Source: Candidatus Sumerlaeota bacterium (GTDB lineage Bacteria > Sumerlaeota > Sumerlaeia > SLMS01 > JAHLLQ01). From it: a stretch of DNA of 64,000 nucleotides. The position numbers and the translations under genes were made by a program. The first letter of the stretch is position 1. Each line of letters begins with the position of its first letter. The stretch is taken from assembly GCA_030156535.1 (NCBI GenBank), contig JASGMJ010000011.1, positions 1 to 64,000 of the forward strand. The letters run 5' to 3'. This document shows, piece after piece, positions 63,593 to 64,000 of this stretch. Below the pieces are notes generated by a model. That model saw only the letters and a program-made list of their open reading frames with translations, ran no database searches and was not told the origin of the DNA.

Positions 63593-64000
63593 TCATCGGC
63601 TGCAAGTCGCCACAGGGTAGATCAGGGTGAAGCGCGAACCCTGGCCCATGCCGCTTGAGACCCTGATCTCGCCACGCGTGGCCTGGACGAGAATACGGGT
63701 CACGGCCAGACCGAGTCCAAGCCCCTCGTGCGAGCGCGTCAGGCTGTTGTCGACCTGGTAAAATTCCTCGAAGATTTGCTGCATCTTGTCCGGTGGAATC
63801 CCCTCGCCGTGGTCCGTGATCGAGATCGCCAGCGTGTGGTCGGACTGGCGTTCGAACTCGACCACGACATGATCGTGAGTCGGGGAAAACTTCACGGCGT
63901 TGTCCAGCAGGTGAAAATAAATGCGCTCGAGTGCCTGAACATCGCAGAGGATGTTTGGAACGGTGCCCTCGAAATGCGGTTCGATTTCGATGCGTTTGTC
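63593..64000 (-). CDS. sensor histidine kinase, C-terminal part (cut by window edge)
   Basis: 135 residues visible. N-box HLLDNAVKFSP, G1 DHGEGIPP, F-box FEEFYQVDNSLTR and G2 GLGLGLAVTRIL of an HATPase_c domain. The HisKA and sensor parts lie beyond the right edge. The G2 form and DNAVKFS are typical of hybrid or PAS-containing kinases. Confidence 0.9.
   Translation of the reverse strand, partial: DKRIEIEPHFEGTVPNILCDVQALERIYFHLLDNAVKFSPTHDHVVVEFERQSDHTLAISITDHGEGIPPDKMQQIFEEFYQVDNSLTRSHEGLGLGLAVTRILVQATRGEIRVSSGMGQGSRFTLIYPVATCSR

Overview
The window looks like chromosomal DNA of a GC-rich, Gram-negative, probably uncultivated bacterium. Signs of an outer membrane are a LptF/LptG-type LPS-export permease, a lipoprotein with a lipobox, and Ols-type acyltransferases. 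Housekeeping genes (rpsF-ssb-rpsR-rplI, gltBD, glyA, xseA, moeA, cinA, ruvX) sit next to genes often seen in Planctomycetes-like and candidate-phylum genomes: a carbamoyltransferase/SxtJ/DUF5989 cassette, an MglA/roadblock pair, DUF4139 proteins and an alanine/proline-rich S6. A phylum cannot be fixed from this sequence; a candidate phylum such as Sumerlaeota is only a guess.

Layout. 1-2313 is an accessory patch beside the 3' end of a tRNA-Val: the end of an IS5-type element cutting into a hypothetical gene, a tiny ORF, and a Fic enzyme with a possible operator. 2617-7847 holds a purple-acid-phosphatase-like enzyme and a large secreted P-domain/Ig/FG-GAP protein. 7985-10584 is the carbamoyltransferase-SxtJ-DUF5989 cassette. 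10763-16890 has TlpA-like and Bcp-like thiol enzymes, XseA, an unknown secreted protein, CinA and MoeA. 17185-18427 is an MglA-like GTPase with a roadblock partner, preceded by a lower-GC patch that reads like a decayed retrotransposon-type reverse transcriptase. 18503-23877 has two tRNAs, a HAD hydrolase, a CaCA-type exchanger, small membrane and zinc-ribbon proteins, a PfkB kinase and GalE. 24026-30132 is an unusual acyl-CoA dehydrogenase / ETF-QO / EtfB / EtfA operon on the minus strand. 30569-35245 is a TPR protein followed by three tandem DUF4139 paralogues. 35327-42388 has RuvX, two membrane proteins, a histidine kinase, an orphan GspF/PilC and a UbiB-type kinase. 42652-48744 is gltBD.

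49082-53725 is the region I find most novel: a DedA(VTT)-ATP-grasp fusion, an OlsB-like N-acyltransferase, a PlsC/OlsA-like O-acyltransferase and a GT4 glycosyltransferase, all on one strand with very short gaps from the second gene on. Together they suggest synthesis, modification and movement of an acylated amino-acid lipid, possibly glycosylated. 53807-56035 is the S6-SSB-S18-L9 operon with a well-formed S6:S18-type leader that pairs with its own ribosome binding site. 56304-63557 holds an LPS-export-like permease, a low-molecular-weight phosphatase with a histone-H1-like tail, a GT39 glycosyltransferase, UDP-glucuronate decarboxylase, GlyA and a sugar-1-phosphate nucleotidylyltransferase. 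The window ends inside a second histidine kinase.

All calls come from reading motifs by eye; no database search was run.
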